DNA from: an uncultured bacterium
GTDB taxonomy: Bacteria; Desulfobacterota; Binatia; HRBIN30
DNA: 9,579 nucleotides
Assembly: GCA_937975525.1 (NCBI GenBank)
Contig: CALJUJ010000700.1
Location: 1 to 9,579, forward strand
Reading direction: 5' to 3'
The notes under the pieces were generated by a model, which saw only the letters and a program-made list of their open reading frames with translations, did not search any database and was not told the origin of the DNA. The translations under genes and the position numbers were made by a program. Positions within the stretch are counted from its first letter, which is position 1, and each line of letters opens with the position of its first letter. Of the stretch, positions 1 through 5,879 are shown piece by piece.

Positions 1-95
1 TCGAGGGAGCGAACGTGTACGACATCCTCCGCTATGAGTATCTCGTCGTCGACCAAGCGGCGGTCGACGCCCTGGCTCGGAGGCTGGCAGAATGA
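1..95 (+). CDS. rplD: 50S ribosomal protein L4, 3' end only (partial)
   Basis: The first bases are the C-terminal 30 codons of an open frame cut by the window edge, read from position 3 and ending at TGA 93-95. The peptide contains NVYDILRYEYLVVDQAAV, which matches the usual L4 C-terminus (the 'dil.y..lv.t..Al..le' pattern). L4 binds 23S rRNA near the exit tunnel, and in E. coli it also represses its own operon. The position just ahead of rplW is canonical. The stop overlaps the rplW start (ATGA at 92-95), so the two are probably translationally coupled. The domain and tunnel loop are outside the window, so the identification rests on this short tail plus gene order. Confidence 0.9.
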   Translation, partial: EGANVYDILRYEYLVVDQAAVDALARRLAE

Positions 96-382
96 AGGCG
101 ATCCATCAGATCATTTGTTCGCCGTTGATCACCGAGAAGGGCACCCTCGCCAACGAGACCGGCAACCAGGTGCTCTTTCACGTGCGGCGAGACGCCAACA
201 AGGTGGAGATCCGCAAGGCCGTGGAGACCTTCTTCAAGGTGAAGGTCGAGAAGGTTCGCACGATCAACTACCTGGGAAAGACCAAGCGCGTGGGCCGTTC
301 GATCGGCAAGCGCGCCAACTGGAAGAAGGCGTACGTGACGCTGGCCCCGGGTCAGAACATCGACTTCTTCGAGAGCACGTGA
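92..382 (+). CDS. rplW: 50S ribosomal protein L23
   Basis: This 96-residue protein has the normal bacterial L23 length. L23 sits at the polypeptide exit of the large subunit, where trigger factor, SRP and SecY dock. Family hallmarks seen are the N-terminal IICSPLITEKGT (residues 7-18), the VRRDANKVEIRKAVE segment that precedes the extended loop (about 31-45), and the C-terminal LAPGQNIDFFE. The basic loop (GKTKRVGRSIGKR, about 62-74) inserts towards 23S rRNA. The ATG at 92 overlaps the rplD stop by four bases. A good Shine-Dalgarno sequence, GGAGG at 79-83, lies inside rplD at 8 nt spacing, which supports this start. The next gene begins three bases after the stop. Confidence 0.97.
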   Translation: MKAIHQIICSPLITEKGTLANETGNQVLFHVRRDANKVEIRKAVETFFKVKVEKVRTINYLGKTKRVGRSIGKRANWKKAYVTLAPGQNIDFFEST

Positions 383-385
383 CCC

Positions 386-1207
386 ATGGCCGTACGTCAG
401 TATAGACCCACGACGCCGGGCAGGCGGGACATGAGCGTCCTCGACTTCTCCGGCCTGACGAAGAAGAAGCCGGAGCGCTCGCTGCTGGCGCCCAGCAAGT
501 CGTCCGGGGGACGCAACTCGAACGGGCGGACGAGCGTGCGCCACCGCGGCGGTGGACACAAGCGCCGCTATCGGATCGTCGACTTCCGGCGCAGCAAGGA
601 CCGCGTACCGGCGACGATCGCGGCGCTCGAGTACGATCCGAACCGGTCTGCGCACATCGCCTTGCTGCACTTCGCCGACGGCGAGAAGCGCTACGTGATC
701 GCGCCGGTGGGCGTTCGCGTCGGCGACCAGATCGTCACCGGCCAGGAAGCCGACATCAAGCCGGGCAATGCGCTGCCGTTGAAGAACATTCCCACCGGCA
801 CCATGGTCCACAACGTCGAGCTCAAGCCTGGTCGCGGCGGACAGCTCGTGCGCAGCGCTGGGGCGTCGGCGCAGTTGATGGCGAAGGAAGGCGACCGCGC
901 GTTGCTGCGACTGCCGTCGGGAGAGCTTCGCTACGTACCGGTCACTTGCCGCGCGACGATCGGCCAGGTCGGCAACACCGATCACGAGAACGTCAGCCTC
1001 GGCAAAGCCGGGCGGTCGCGCTGGCTCGGTCGGCGTCCGGGCGTGCGTGGTATCGCGATGAACCCGGTCGACCATCCGCATGGCGGCGGCGAGGGCCAGT
1101 CGAAAGGCAACCATCCGACGTCGCCCTGGGGGCAGCCGGCCAAGGGATACAAAACGCGGCACAACCCGCGAACCGATCGCTTCATCGTGAAGCGGCGCGG
1201 ACGATAG
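386..1207 (+). CDS. rplB: 50S ribosomal protein L2
   Basis: This 273-residue protein has the standard L2 length. L2 is a primary 23S rRNA binder needed for subunit association and peptidyl transfer. The N-terminal part shows the conserved RPTTPGRRDM opening and the VRHRGGGHKRRYRIVDFRR core (about 52-70). The C-terminal part carries MNPVDHPHGGGEG, with His230 corresponding to E. coli His229, which is implicated in peptidyl-transferase function. The end is highly basic (FIVKRRGR). The ATG at 386 follows the rplW stop by three bases. The best upstream purine run (GAGAG, 371-375) is weak and 10 nt away, so translation may depend on coupling with rplW. Confidence 0.98.
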   Translation: MAVRQYRPTTPGRRDMSVLDFSGLTKKKPERSLLAPSKSSGGRNSNGRTSVRHRGGGHKRRYRIVDFRRSKDRVPATIAALEYDPNRSAHIALLHFADGEKRYVIAPVGVRVGDQIVTGQEADIKPGNALPLKNIPTGTMVHNVELKPGRGGQLVRSAGASAQLMAKEGDRALLRLPSGELRYVPVTCRATIGQVGNTDHENVSLGKAGRSRWLGRRPGVRGIAMNPVDHPHGGGEGQSKGNHPTSPWGQPAKGYKTRHNPRTDRFIVKRRGR

Positions 1208-1215
1208 GAACGCAA

Positions 1216-1494
1216 GTGGCAAGGTCGATCAAAAAAGGGCCCTTCATCGACGCTTCTCTCGTGAAGAAGGTCGACACCATGAACGAGAATGGCGACAAGC
1301 GCGTGCTCAAGACCTGGTCGCGCCGCTCGACGATCACTCCGGACATGGTTGGGCACACGTTTGCGGTGCACAACGGCCGCAAGTTCATCCCGGTCTTCGT
1401 GTCGGAGAACATGGTGGGGCACAAGCTCGGCGAGTTCTCGCCGACGCGCACGTTTCACGGCCATGCCGGCGACAAGAAGGCAGACAAGAGGTAG
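1216..1494 (+). CDS. rpsS: 30S ribosomal protein S19
   Basis: This 92-residue protein has the usual S19 size. S19 sits in the head of the small subunit with S13, near the A-site tRNA and the inter-subunit bridges. The N-terminus reads (M)ARSIKKGPFIDASLVKKV, a near-invariant S19 opening. Further hallmarks are RRSTITPDMVGHTFAVHNG and the C-terminal VGHKLGEFSPTRTFHGH. The start is GTG at 1216, chosen because the conserved N-terminus begins exactly there; upstream codons in the same frame have no family similarity. An AGGA at 1206-1209 overlaps the rplB stop and gives 6 nt spacing. Confidence 0.97.
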   Translation: MARSIKKGPFIDASLVKKVDTMNENGDKRVLKTWSRRSTITPDMVGHTFAVHNGRKFIPVFVSENMVGHKLGEFSPTRTFHGHAGDKKADKR

Positions 1495-1502
1495 GCGTCA
1501 GC

Positions 1503-1847
1503 ATGGAAGCGCGAGCCGTCAGCCGTCATCTCCGCATTTCGCCGCGTAAGGCGCGTTTGGTCGTCGACATGATCCGCGGCAAGAGCGTGGACGAGGCGCT
1601 CAAGATCCTCGATTTCACGCCCAAGAAGGCGGCCAAGATGGTGACGAAGACACTCAAGTCGGTCGTCGCCAACGCGGAGAACACCCAGAACGTCGACGTC
1701 GACCAGCTCTACGTGAAGCGGATCGCCGTCGACGAGGGGATCGTGATCAAGCGCTTCTTGCCGCGTGCCCACGGGCGCGCCACGCCGATCCACAAGCGCA
1801 CGAGCCACATCACCATCATCGTCGACGAACGGCCGTCGGGGAACTGA
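1503..1847 (+). CDS. rplV: 50S ribosomal protein L22
   Basis: This 114-residue protein is typical for L22. L22 contacts all 23S rRNA domains, and its long beta-hairpin lines the exit tunnel, the region where macrolide-resistance changes occur in other bacteria. Seen here are RHLRISPRKARLVVDMIRGK (about 8-27), the ANAENTQNVDVDQLYV segment, and the hairpin RFLPRAHGRATPIHKRTSHI (about 84-103). The hairpin looks intact, with no insertion or deletion evident. The ATG at 1503 lies 8 nt after the rpsS stop, and AGG at 1493-1495 overlapping that stop is the likely ribosome binding site. The downstream rpsC partner is also canonical. Confidence 0.97.
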   Translation: MEARAVSRHLRISPRKARLVVDMIRGKSVDEALKILDFTPKKAAKMVTKTLKSVVANAENTQNVDVDQLYVKRIAVDEGIVIKRFLPRAHGRATPIHKRTSHITIIVDERPSGN

Positions 1848-1855
1848 GAGCGAAC

Positions 1856-2521
1856 ATGGGACAGAAGGTTCATCCGAAGGGATTTCGGCTCGGCGTGATC
1901 GAGCCCTGGGAGTCGCGTTGGTTCGCGCGCCCGCGCGAGTACGCCGAGCTTCTCCATGAGGACCTCAAGCTGCGGAACTTCCTCAAGAAGCGGCTCTACC
2001 ACGCAGGGATTTCCAAGGTGGAGATCGAGCGCGCAGCGAACAAGGCGAAGATCAACATCTACACCGCTCGGCCGGGCATCGTCATCGGCAAGAAGGGCGC
2101 CGAGATCGAGAAGCTCAAGAGCGAGATCGCCAAGCTCAGCAAGCGCGAGTCGTTCATCAACATCCACGAGGTGCGGCGCCCCGACGTCGACGCTCAGCTG
2201 GTTGCCGAGAACGTCGCCCTGCAGCTCGAGCGTCGCGTCGCCTTCCGGCGGGCGATGAAGGAGGCGGTCGGCCGCGCCAGCCGTATGGGCGCTCAGGGCG
2301 TGCGAATCCAGTGCTCGGGACGCCTCGGTGGCGCGGAAATCGCGCGGACGGAATGGTACCGCGACGGCCGCGTGCCCTTGCACACGCTGCGCGCCGACAT
2401 CAGCTACGGCCTGGCGCAAGCGAAGACGACGTACGGGGTGATCGGCATCAAGGCGTGGATCTTCCGCGGCGAGGTCCTGACCACCGACGAAGAGAGGCAG
2501 CGGGCGGCGGCGGCGGCCTGA
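1856..2521 (+). CDS. rpsC: 30S ribosomal protein S3
   Basis: This 221-residue protein is slightly short of the E. coli size (233) but normal for the family. S3 lies at the mRNA entry tunnel and contributes to mRNA unwinding. The opening MGQKVHPKGFRLGV is canonical. A type II KH domain carries the GKKG loop at 78-81 within RPGIVIGKKGAEIEKLK. The C-terminal domain contains ARTEWYRDGRVPLHTLRADI and TYGVIGIKAWIFRGEVL. The protein ends in a five-alanine run encoded by a GCG repeat (2504-2518), a low-complexity tail probably not critical. The ATG at 1856 lies 8 nt after rplV with only a weak upstream purine stretch. Confidence 0.97.
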   Translation: MGQKVHPKGFRLGVIEPWESRWFARPREYAELLHEDLKLRNFLKKRLYHAGISKVEIERAANKAKINIYTARPGIVIGKKGAEIEKLKSEIAKLSKRESFINIHEVRRPDVDAQLVAENVALQLERRVAFRRAMKEAVGRASRMGAQGVRIQCSGRLGGAEIARTEWYRDGRVPLHTLRADISYGLAQAKTTYGVIGIKAWIFRGEVLTTDEERQRAAAAA

Positions 2522-2546
2522 GCCGAGCCGGACGCGGAGTGGAGCG

Positions 2547-2954
2547 ATGCTCTCACCGAAAAAAGTCAAGTACCGCAAGCAGTTCAAGGGCCGCATGCAC
2601 GGCGACTCCAAGGGGGGTACCGAGCTGGCCTTCGGCGACTTCGGCCTCCAGGCCACGGGCCGTGGGCGGATCTCGGCGCGCCAGATCGAAGCTGCACGTA
2701 TCGCCATTACGCGCCACATCAAGCGTGGCGGTCGCGTCTGGATTCGCATCTTCCCGGACAAGCCGCTGACCGCAAAGCCCGCCGAGACGCGCATGGGCAA
2801 GGGCAAGGGCTCTCCCGAATCGTGGGTCGCCGTCGTGCGCCCGGGGCGCGTCCTGTTCGAGATGGAAGGTGTCGGACGCGACATCGCGCGCGAGGCGTTC
2901 CGTCTTGCCGCGTACAAGCTCTGCGTGCCGACGCAGTTCCGCGAGCGCGCCTGA
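2547..2954 (+). CDS. rplP: 50S ribosomal protein L16
   Basis: This 135-residue protein is of standard L16 length. L16 helps position aminoacyl-tRNA in the A site of the large subunit and is added late in assembly. Hallmarks are the MLSPKKVKYRKQFKGR opening, the FGDFGLQATGRGRISARQIEAAR segment (about 29-51), IRIFPDKPLT, and RMGKGKGSPESWVA. Arg82 matches E. coli Arg81, which is hydroxylated in that species; whether it is modified here is unknown. Upstream, GGAG at 2536-2539 gives a 7 nt spacing to the ATG. The 25-nt gap after rpsC is one of the larger gaps in the window. Confidence 0.97.
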   Translation: MLSPKKVKYRKQFKGRMHGDSKGGTELAFGDFGLQATGRGRISARQIEAARIAITRHIKRGGRVWIRIFPDKPLTAKPAETRMGKGKGSPESWVAVVRPGRVLFEMEGVGRDIAREAFRLAAYKLCVPTQFRERA

Positions 2955-2964
2955 GGATACGCCG

Positions 2965-3171
2965 ATGCAACCTGCCGAATTTCGTGAAATGTCGGACCAG
3001 GAGCTCGCCTCGAAAGAGATGGAGCTCGTCGAGACATTGATGCTGCTGCGTTTGCGGCATCGCACCAATCAGATCGAGAGCACGGCCAAGCTCGCCTCGA
3101 CCCGCCGCGACCTGGCTCGCCTCAAGACGATCCAGCGCGAGCGCGCGGGCGCAGCTTCCGGAGGGGCATGA
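2965..3171 (+). CDS. rpmC: 50S ribosomal protein L29
   Basis: This short protein of 68 residues is two alpha helices in the family fold. L29 sits beside L23 at the exit tunnel, near the SRP and trigger-factor docking site. The pattern MQPAEFREMSDQELASKEME at the N-terminus and the basic helix with LRHRTNQIEST...RRDLARLKTIQRER match L29. The reading frame stays open further upstream into rplP, but the ATG at 2965 is right: GAGGA at 2953-2957 lies 7 nt upstream and the family sequence begins there. The C-terminal GAASGGA is low-complexity. The stop sits in the ATGA at 3168-3171, overlapping one possible rpsQ start. Confidence 0.95.
   Translation: MQPAEFREMSDQELASKEMELVETLMLLRLRHRTNQIESTAKLASTRRDLARLKTIQRERAGAASGGA
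3160..3166 (+). promoter_or_regulatory. Shine-Dalgarno sequence that decides the rpsQ start
   Basis: GGAGGGG lies inside the last codons of rpmC. It stands only about 3 nt before the ATG at 3168 but about 9 nt before the ATG at 3174, so the later start has normal spacing. The earlier one would rely on stop-start coupling through ATGA. Confidence 0.6.
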
Positions 3172-3173
3172 CG

Positions 3174-3431
3174 ATGTTGACCCGAGGCCAGACGAAGACC
3201 CGCGAGGGCATCGTCGTCAGCAACAAGATGGACAAGACGGTGGTCGTGAAGCTCGAGCGGCTTGCACCACATCCGAAGTACAAGAAATACACGCGCCGCC
3301 GAGTGACGGTGAAGGCGCACGATGCGAGCAACGAGTGCGGCATCGGCGATCGGGTTCTGATCGCCGAGACGCGCCCGCTCAGCCGCGACAAGCGGTGGCG
3401 CGTGCGCTCGATCCTCGAACGCGCCCTCTGA
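3174..3431 (+). CDS. rpsQ: 30S ribosomal protein S17
   Basis: From the ATG at 3174 this is an 85-residue S17, close to the E. coli length of 84. S17 is an OB-fold primary binder of the 5' domain of 16S rRNA. Hallmarks are REGIVVSNKMDKTVVVKLER (about 10-29), HPKYKKYTRR, and the NECGIGDRVLIAETRPLSRDKRW block (about 53-75). An alternative start at 3168, overlapping the rpmC stop as ATGA, would add two residues (MT). I prefer 3174 because GGAGGGG at 3160-3166 has normal spacing to it. In E. coli this is the last gene of the S10 operon; here the next gene follows after 30 nt. Confidence 0.93.
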   Translation: MLTRGQTKTREGIVVSNKMDKTVVVKLERLAPHPKYKKYTRRRVTVKAHDASNECGIGDRVLIAETRPLSRDKRWRVRSILERAL

Positions 3432-3461
3432 GGCCCACGCGCACGAATCCGAGAAGCGATC
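3432..3461 (+). other. longest intergenic gap, at the S10/spc operon boundary
   Basis: These 30 nt between rpsQ and rplN form the largest non-coding stretch in the window. E. coli has an operon boundary and the spc promoter at this place. I see no -35/-10 pair and no hairpin followed by T residues here. There is only a weak purine-rich GAGAAG (3451-3456) that may serve as the rplN ribosome binding site. Read-through from the upstream genes is the simplest reading. Confidence 0.6.
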
Positions 3462-3830
3462 ATGATCCAAACCGAGACTCTGCTCGATGTCGCCGACAAC
3501 TCCGGCGCCCGCAAGGTGCTCTGCATCAAGGTGCTCGGCGGTAGCCGCCGCCGTTACGCCTCGATCGGCGACCTCATCGTCGTGTCGGTCAAGGAAGCGA
3601 TTCCCAACGCGAAGGTGAAGAAGGGCGACGTCATGAAGGCGGTCGTCGTGCGCACGGCCAAGGAAGTCGGCCGGCCCGATGGGTCGTTCATCCGCTTCGA
3701 CAACAACTCGGCGGTGCTGGTCGACAATCAGCGCGAGCCGGTGGGAACGCGTATCTTCGGTCCCGTGGCTCGCGAGCTGCGCGCGCGGCGCTACATGAAG
3801 ATTCTGTCGCTCGCACCCGAGGTTCTGTGA
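3462..3830 (+). CDS. rplN: 50S ribosomal protein L14
   Basis: At 122 residues it has exactly the common bacterial L14 length. L14 contacts 16S rRNA helix 44 to form an inter-subunit bridge and is the docking point for the silencing factor RsfS. The sequence follows E. coli L14 almost throughout: MIQTETLLDVADNSGARKV at the start, IKVLGGSRRRYASIGD, VKKGDVMKAVVVRT, RPDGSFIRFDNN, and the end GTRIFGPVARELR...MKILSLAPEVL. The start at 3462 has a weak GAGA upstream. The stop TGA at 3828-3830 overlaps a GTG (3827) in the frame of the next gene. Confidence 0.98.
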   Translation: MIQTETLLDVADNSGARKVLCIKVLGGSRRRYASIGDLIVVSVKEAIPNAKVKKGDVMKAVVVRTAKEVGRPDGSFIRFDNNSAVLVDNQREPVGTRIFGPVARELRARRYMKILSLAPEVL

Positions 3831-3832
3831 AC

Positions 3833-3837
3833 GAGGA
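3833..3837 (+). promoter_or_regulatory. Shine-Dalgarno sequence that decides the rplX start
   Basis: GAGGA lies just after the rplN stop and 4 nt before the ATG at 3842. This favours that ATG over the GTG at 3827 that overlaps the rplN stop codon. Confidence 0.5.
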
Positions 3838-3841
3838 ATCC

Positions 3842-4168
3842 ATGCAAAGCCGGATCCGCAAGAACGACAACGTGGTGGTCATCGCCGGCCGCGAACGGGG
3901 CAAGACGGGAAAAGTGATTCGCGTCCTGCCGCGCGAGGAGCGAGCCATCGTCGAGCGACTCAACATCGTCAAGCGCCACACCAAGGCGAGCGGGCCACAG
4001 TCGCCCCAGGGCATCGTCGAGAAGGAGGCACCGATCCACCTCTCCAACCTGATGCTCCTGTGCGAGAACGACTCGTGCAACGGGCCCGTGCGCGTCGCCC
4101 GTCGCCGCGCGGAAGACGGCGCCGCGACCCGGGTCTGCAAGAAGTGCGGTCAGAAGATCGGCGAATAG
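3842..4168 (+). CDS. rplX: 50S ribosomal protein L24, cysteine-containing form
   Basis: From the ATG at 3842 this is a 108-residue L24. L24 is an assembly initiator that binds the 5' domain of 23S rRNA close to the tunnel exit. The KOW motif is clear: IRKNDNVVVIAGRERGKTGKV (about 5-25), followed by VERLNIVKRHTK and the EAPIHLSNLML segment. The tail has four cysteines, Cys74, Cys79, Cys99 and Cys102. Many bacterial L24 proteins carry two CxxC pairs here, but in this one the first pair is C-x4-C (CENDSC). Zinc binding is therefore likely but not certain. A GTG at 3827 overlapping the rplN stop would add five residues. Confidence 0.95.
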   Translation: MQSRIRKNDNVVVIAGRERGKTGKVIRVLPREERAIVERLNIVKRHTKASGPQSPQGIVEKEAPIHLSNLMLLCENDSCNGPVRVARRRAEDGAATRVCKKCGQKIGE

Positions 4169-4173
4169 GGATC

Positions 4174-4716
4174 ATGGCTACGAGACTGAAAGAGTTCTAC
4201 CAGAAGGAAGTCGTGCCGAAGCTCATCAAGGAGATGAGCTACCAGAACACGATGCAGGTGCCGCACCTGACCAAGATCGTGCTCAATTCCGGGCTCGGCG
4301 AGGCGATCCAGAACGCCAAGGCACTGGAGGCGACCGTGCAGGAGATGGGCGCGATCGCCGGCCAGAAGGCGGTGGTGACGCGAGCCCGACGGGCGATCGC
4401 CAACTTCAAGCTGCGCGAAGGCATGCCGATCGGGTGCATGGTCACCCTGCGCGGCAACCGCATGTACGAGTTTCTCGACCGCTTGTTCACCGCCGCTTTG
4501 CCTCGCGTGCGCGATTTCAAGGGCGTGTCGACGACGGCGTTCGACGGCCGCGGCAACTACTCGCTCGGGATCCGCGAGCAGATCATCTTCCCGGAGATCG
4601 ACCTGGACAAGGTCGAGAAGGTGCGCGGCCTCACTGTCTGCATCAACACGTCGGCGCAGACCGACGCCGAAGGGCGCGCGCTCCTCGCCGCTCTCGGAAT
4701 GCCGTTTCGGAAGTAG
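4174..4716 (+). CDS. rplE: 50S ribosomal protein L5
   Basis: This 180-residue protein matches the usual L5 length (179 in E. coli). L5 binds 5S rRNA with L18 and L25, and reaches the P-site tRNA and S13 across the inter-subunit bridge. Hallmarks are LKEFYQKEVVPKLIKE at the N-terminus, HLTKIVLNSGLGEAIQNAK (about 30-48), KAVVTRARRAIANFKLREGM, TLRGNRMYEFLDRL, and the C-terminal NYSLGIREQIIFPEID. The ATG at 4174 is only 5 nt after the rplX stop, with AGGG at 4167-4170 as a close-spaced ribosome binding site. The frame is open upstream into rplX, but that extension has no L5 similarity. In E. coli the S8 repressor binds near this junction. Confidence 0.97.
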   Translation: MATRLKEFYQKEVVPKLIKEMSYQNTMQVPHLTKIVLNSGLGEAIQNAKALEATVQEMGAIAGQKAVVTRARRAIANFKLREGMPIGCMVTLRGNRMYEFLDRLFTAALPRVRDFKGVSTTAFDGRGNYSLGIREQIIFPEIDLDKVEKVRGLTVCINTSAQTDAEGRALLAALGMPFRK

Positions 4717-4725
4717 GAGGAAGTC

Positions 4726-4911
4726 GTGGCGAAGACGAGCTTGCGTGTCCGCGCGGAGCGTCCGGCGAAGTTCAAGGTGCGCGCCTACAACCGCTGCCCG
4801 CGGTGCGGACGGTCGCGCGCGTACTACCGACGTTTCAAGATGTGTCGCCTGTGCCTGCGCGACCTCGCCCGCAAAGGCGAGATCCCGGGGCTGACCAAGG
4901 CGAGTTGGTGA
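4726..4911 (+). CDS. rpsZ: 30S ribosomal protein S14, zinc-binding type Z
   Basis: At 61 residues this is the short, zinc-containing S14 (often named rpsZ or rpsN type Z), not the roughly 100-residue zinc-free form of E. coli. S14 lies in the 30S head with S3 and S10. The four zinc ligands are Cys24, Cys27 (CPRC), Cys40 and Cys43 (CRLC). The C-terminal LARKGEIPGLTKASW is diagnostic. The start is GTG at 4726 with a strong AGGAGG (4715-4720) overlapping the rplE stop at 5 nt spacing. A zinc-free paralogue elsewhere in the genome is possible but cannot be judged from this window. Confidence 0.97.
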   Translation: MAKTSLRVRAERPAKFKVRAYNRCPRCGRSRAYYRRFKMCRLCLRDLARKGEIPGLTKASW

Positions 4912-4921
4912 GGGTGCCGCG

Positions 4922-5320
4922 ATGAGCATGACCGACCCGATCGCTGATCTGTTGACGCGAATCCGCAACGGCGCCCACGCCCGCAAGGAGACGGTCGACA
5001 TTCCCTTCTCGCGCGTGAAGGAGCAGATCGCCCGCGTCCTCACGCAAGAGGGATACCTCGGCGGCTACTCGCGCGAGGAGGACGATGCACATCCGGTGCT
5101 GCGCGTCGTTCTGAAGTACGATGCCAAGAACGCACCGGTGATCACCGGCCTGAAGCGCGTAAGCCGACCGAGCCTGCGCGTCTACGTGGCGTCGAAGGAC
5201 ATCCCGATGGTTCGCCGCGGCCTCGGCATCAACGTCGTTTCGACCCCGGAGGGGATCTGCACCGACCGCGAAGCCCGCAAGCGCGGCATCGGCGGCGAGG
5301 TGATGTGCTCGGTCTGGTAG
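4922..5320 (+). CDS. rpsH: 30S ribosomal protein S8
   Basis: This 132-residue protein is of normal S8 length. S8 is a primary binder of the 16S central domain (helix 21) and, in E. coli, the translational repressor of the spc operon. The opening MSMTDPIADLLTRIRNG and the C-terminal signature STPEGICTDREARKRGIGGEV (about 107-127) are clear. The usual small hydrophobic or Met residue before TD is Cys113 here, a mild variation. GAGGG at 4910-4914, overlapping the rpsZ stop, gives 7 nt spacing to the ATG at 4922; a second ATG at 4928 is less likely. The stop codon is the first part of a GGTA tandem repeat. Confidence 0.97.
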   Translation: MSMTDPIADLLTRIRNGAHARKETVDIPFSRVKEQIARVLTQEGYLGGYSREEDDAHPVLRVVLKYDAKNAPVITGLKRVSRPSLRVYVASKDIPMVRRGLGINVVSTPEGICTDREARKRGIGGEVMCSVW

Positions 5321-5329
5321 GTAGGTAGG
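5316..5329 (+). repeat. GGTA tandem repeat at the rpsH/rplF junction
   Basis: Three perfect copies of GGTA followed by GG span the rpsH stop and the short gap before rplF. The repeat gives TAG at 5318, 5322 and 5326, which fall in three different reading frames. It also provides repeated AGG cores that may act as the rplF ribosome binding site, the last one about 3 nt before the ATG. Confidence 0.85.
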
Positions 5330-5331
5330 CG

Positions 5332-5871
5332 ATGTCTCGAATCGGAAAGCTTCCCATCAAGGTGCCCGGCGCGGTCAAGGTGACCGTGTCCGCCGGGGCC
5401 GTCCAGGTCGAGGGCCCGAAGGGCAAGCTCGACTACGACCTGCCGCCCGGCATCGGCCTCAAGCAGGAGGACGGCGTGTTGCGCGTCGAGCGCGAGCACG
5501 ACGACAACCAGACGCGCGCCTTCCACGGGCTCGCGCGCCGCCTGCTGGCGAACATGGTGCACGGCGTCAGCGACGGCTTCGCCCGGGTTCTCGAGATCAA
5601 TGGTGTCGGCTACCGGGCCGACGCCAAGGGCGATCATCTCCATCTGAGCCTCGGCTACTCGCACCCGATCGTGTACCAGCTGCCCAAGGGCATCAGTGCC
5701 AAAGTCGACAAGCAGACCGTCATCACCCTCGAAGGTGTCGATCGGCAGCTGCTCGGCGAGGTCGCCGCCCAGGTGCGTGGATTGCGCCCGCCCGAGCCGT
5801 ACAAGGGCAAGGGGATCAAGTACGCCGACGAACGTATCCGCCGTAAGGCCGGCAAGGCCGCAGGTAGTTGA
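5332..5871 (+). CDS. rplF: 50S ribosomal protein L6
   Basis: This 179-residue protein has the expected L6 length and two-repeat architecture. L6 lies near the sarcin-ricin loop and the factor-binding site of the large subunit. Seen are MSRIGKLPIKVPGAVKVTVS at the start, KGKLDYDLP, RAFHGLARRLLANMVHGVSDGF ending the first half, and, in the second half, INGVGYRADAKGDHLHLSLGYSHPI. The C-terminal rRNA-binding block is RPPEPYKGKGIKYADERIRRKAGKA. The ATG at 5332 follows rpsH by 11 nt. The stop TGA at 5869-5871 overlaps a TTG in the frame of rplR. Confidence 0.98.
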   Translation: MSRIGKLPIKVPGAVKVTVSAGAVQVEGPKGKLDYDLPPGIGLKQEDGVLRVEREHDDNQTRAFHGLARRLLANMVHGVSDGFARVLEINGVGYRADAKGDHLHLSLGYSHPIVYQLPKGISAKVDKQTVITLEGVDRQLLGEVAAQVRGLRPPEPYKGKGIKYADERIRRKAGKAAGS

Positions 5872-5874
5872 GGT
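5870..5874 (+). promoter_or_regulatory. Shine-Dalgarno sequence that decides the rplR start
   Basis: GAGGT overlaps the rplF stop and lies 5 nt before the ATG at 5880. This supports the ATG rather than the TTG at 5868 that overlaps the stop codon. Confidence 0.55.
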
Positions 5875-5879
5875 CGATC

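Noticed and set aside
946..1215. Upstream extension of the rpsS frame within rplB
   Set aside because: This is an open out-of-frame stretch of rplB; the invariant S19 N-terminus begins at GTG 1216.
32..1222. Minus-strand open frame of about 396 codons opposite rplW, rplB and the start of rpsS
   Set aside because: It lies wholly opposite certain ribosomal protein genes. GC-rich coding DNA with G/C third positions often lacks stops on the opposite strand. The peptide is arginine-, alanine- and aspartate-rich with no recognisable domain.
1709..3037. Minus-strand open frame of about 442 codons opposite rplV, rpsC, rplP and the start of rpmC
   Set aside because: Same shadow effect. It crosses several real genes with no family similarity and no plausible promoter or ribosome binding context.
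4150..5043. Minus-strand open frame of about 297 codons opposite rplE, rpsZ and rpsH
   Set aside because: It lies opposite three well-identified genes and the peptide has no recognisable fold or motif.
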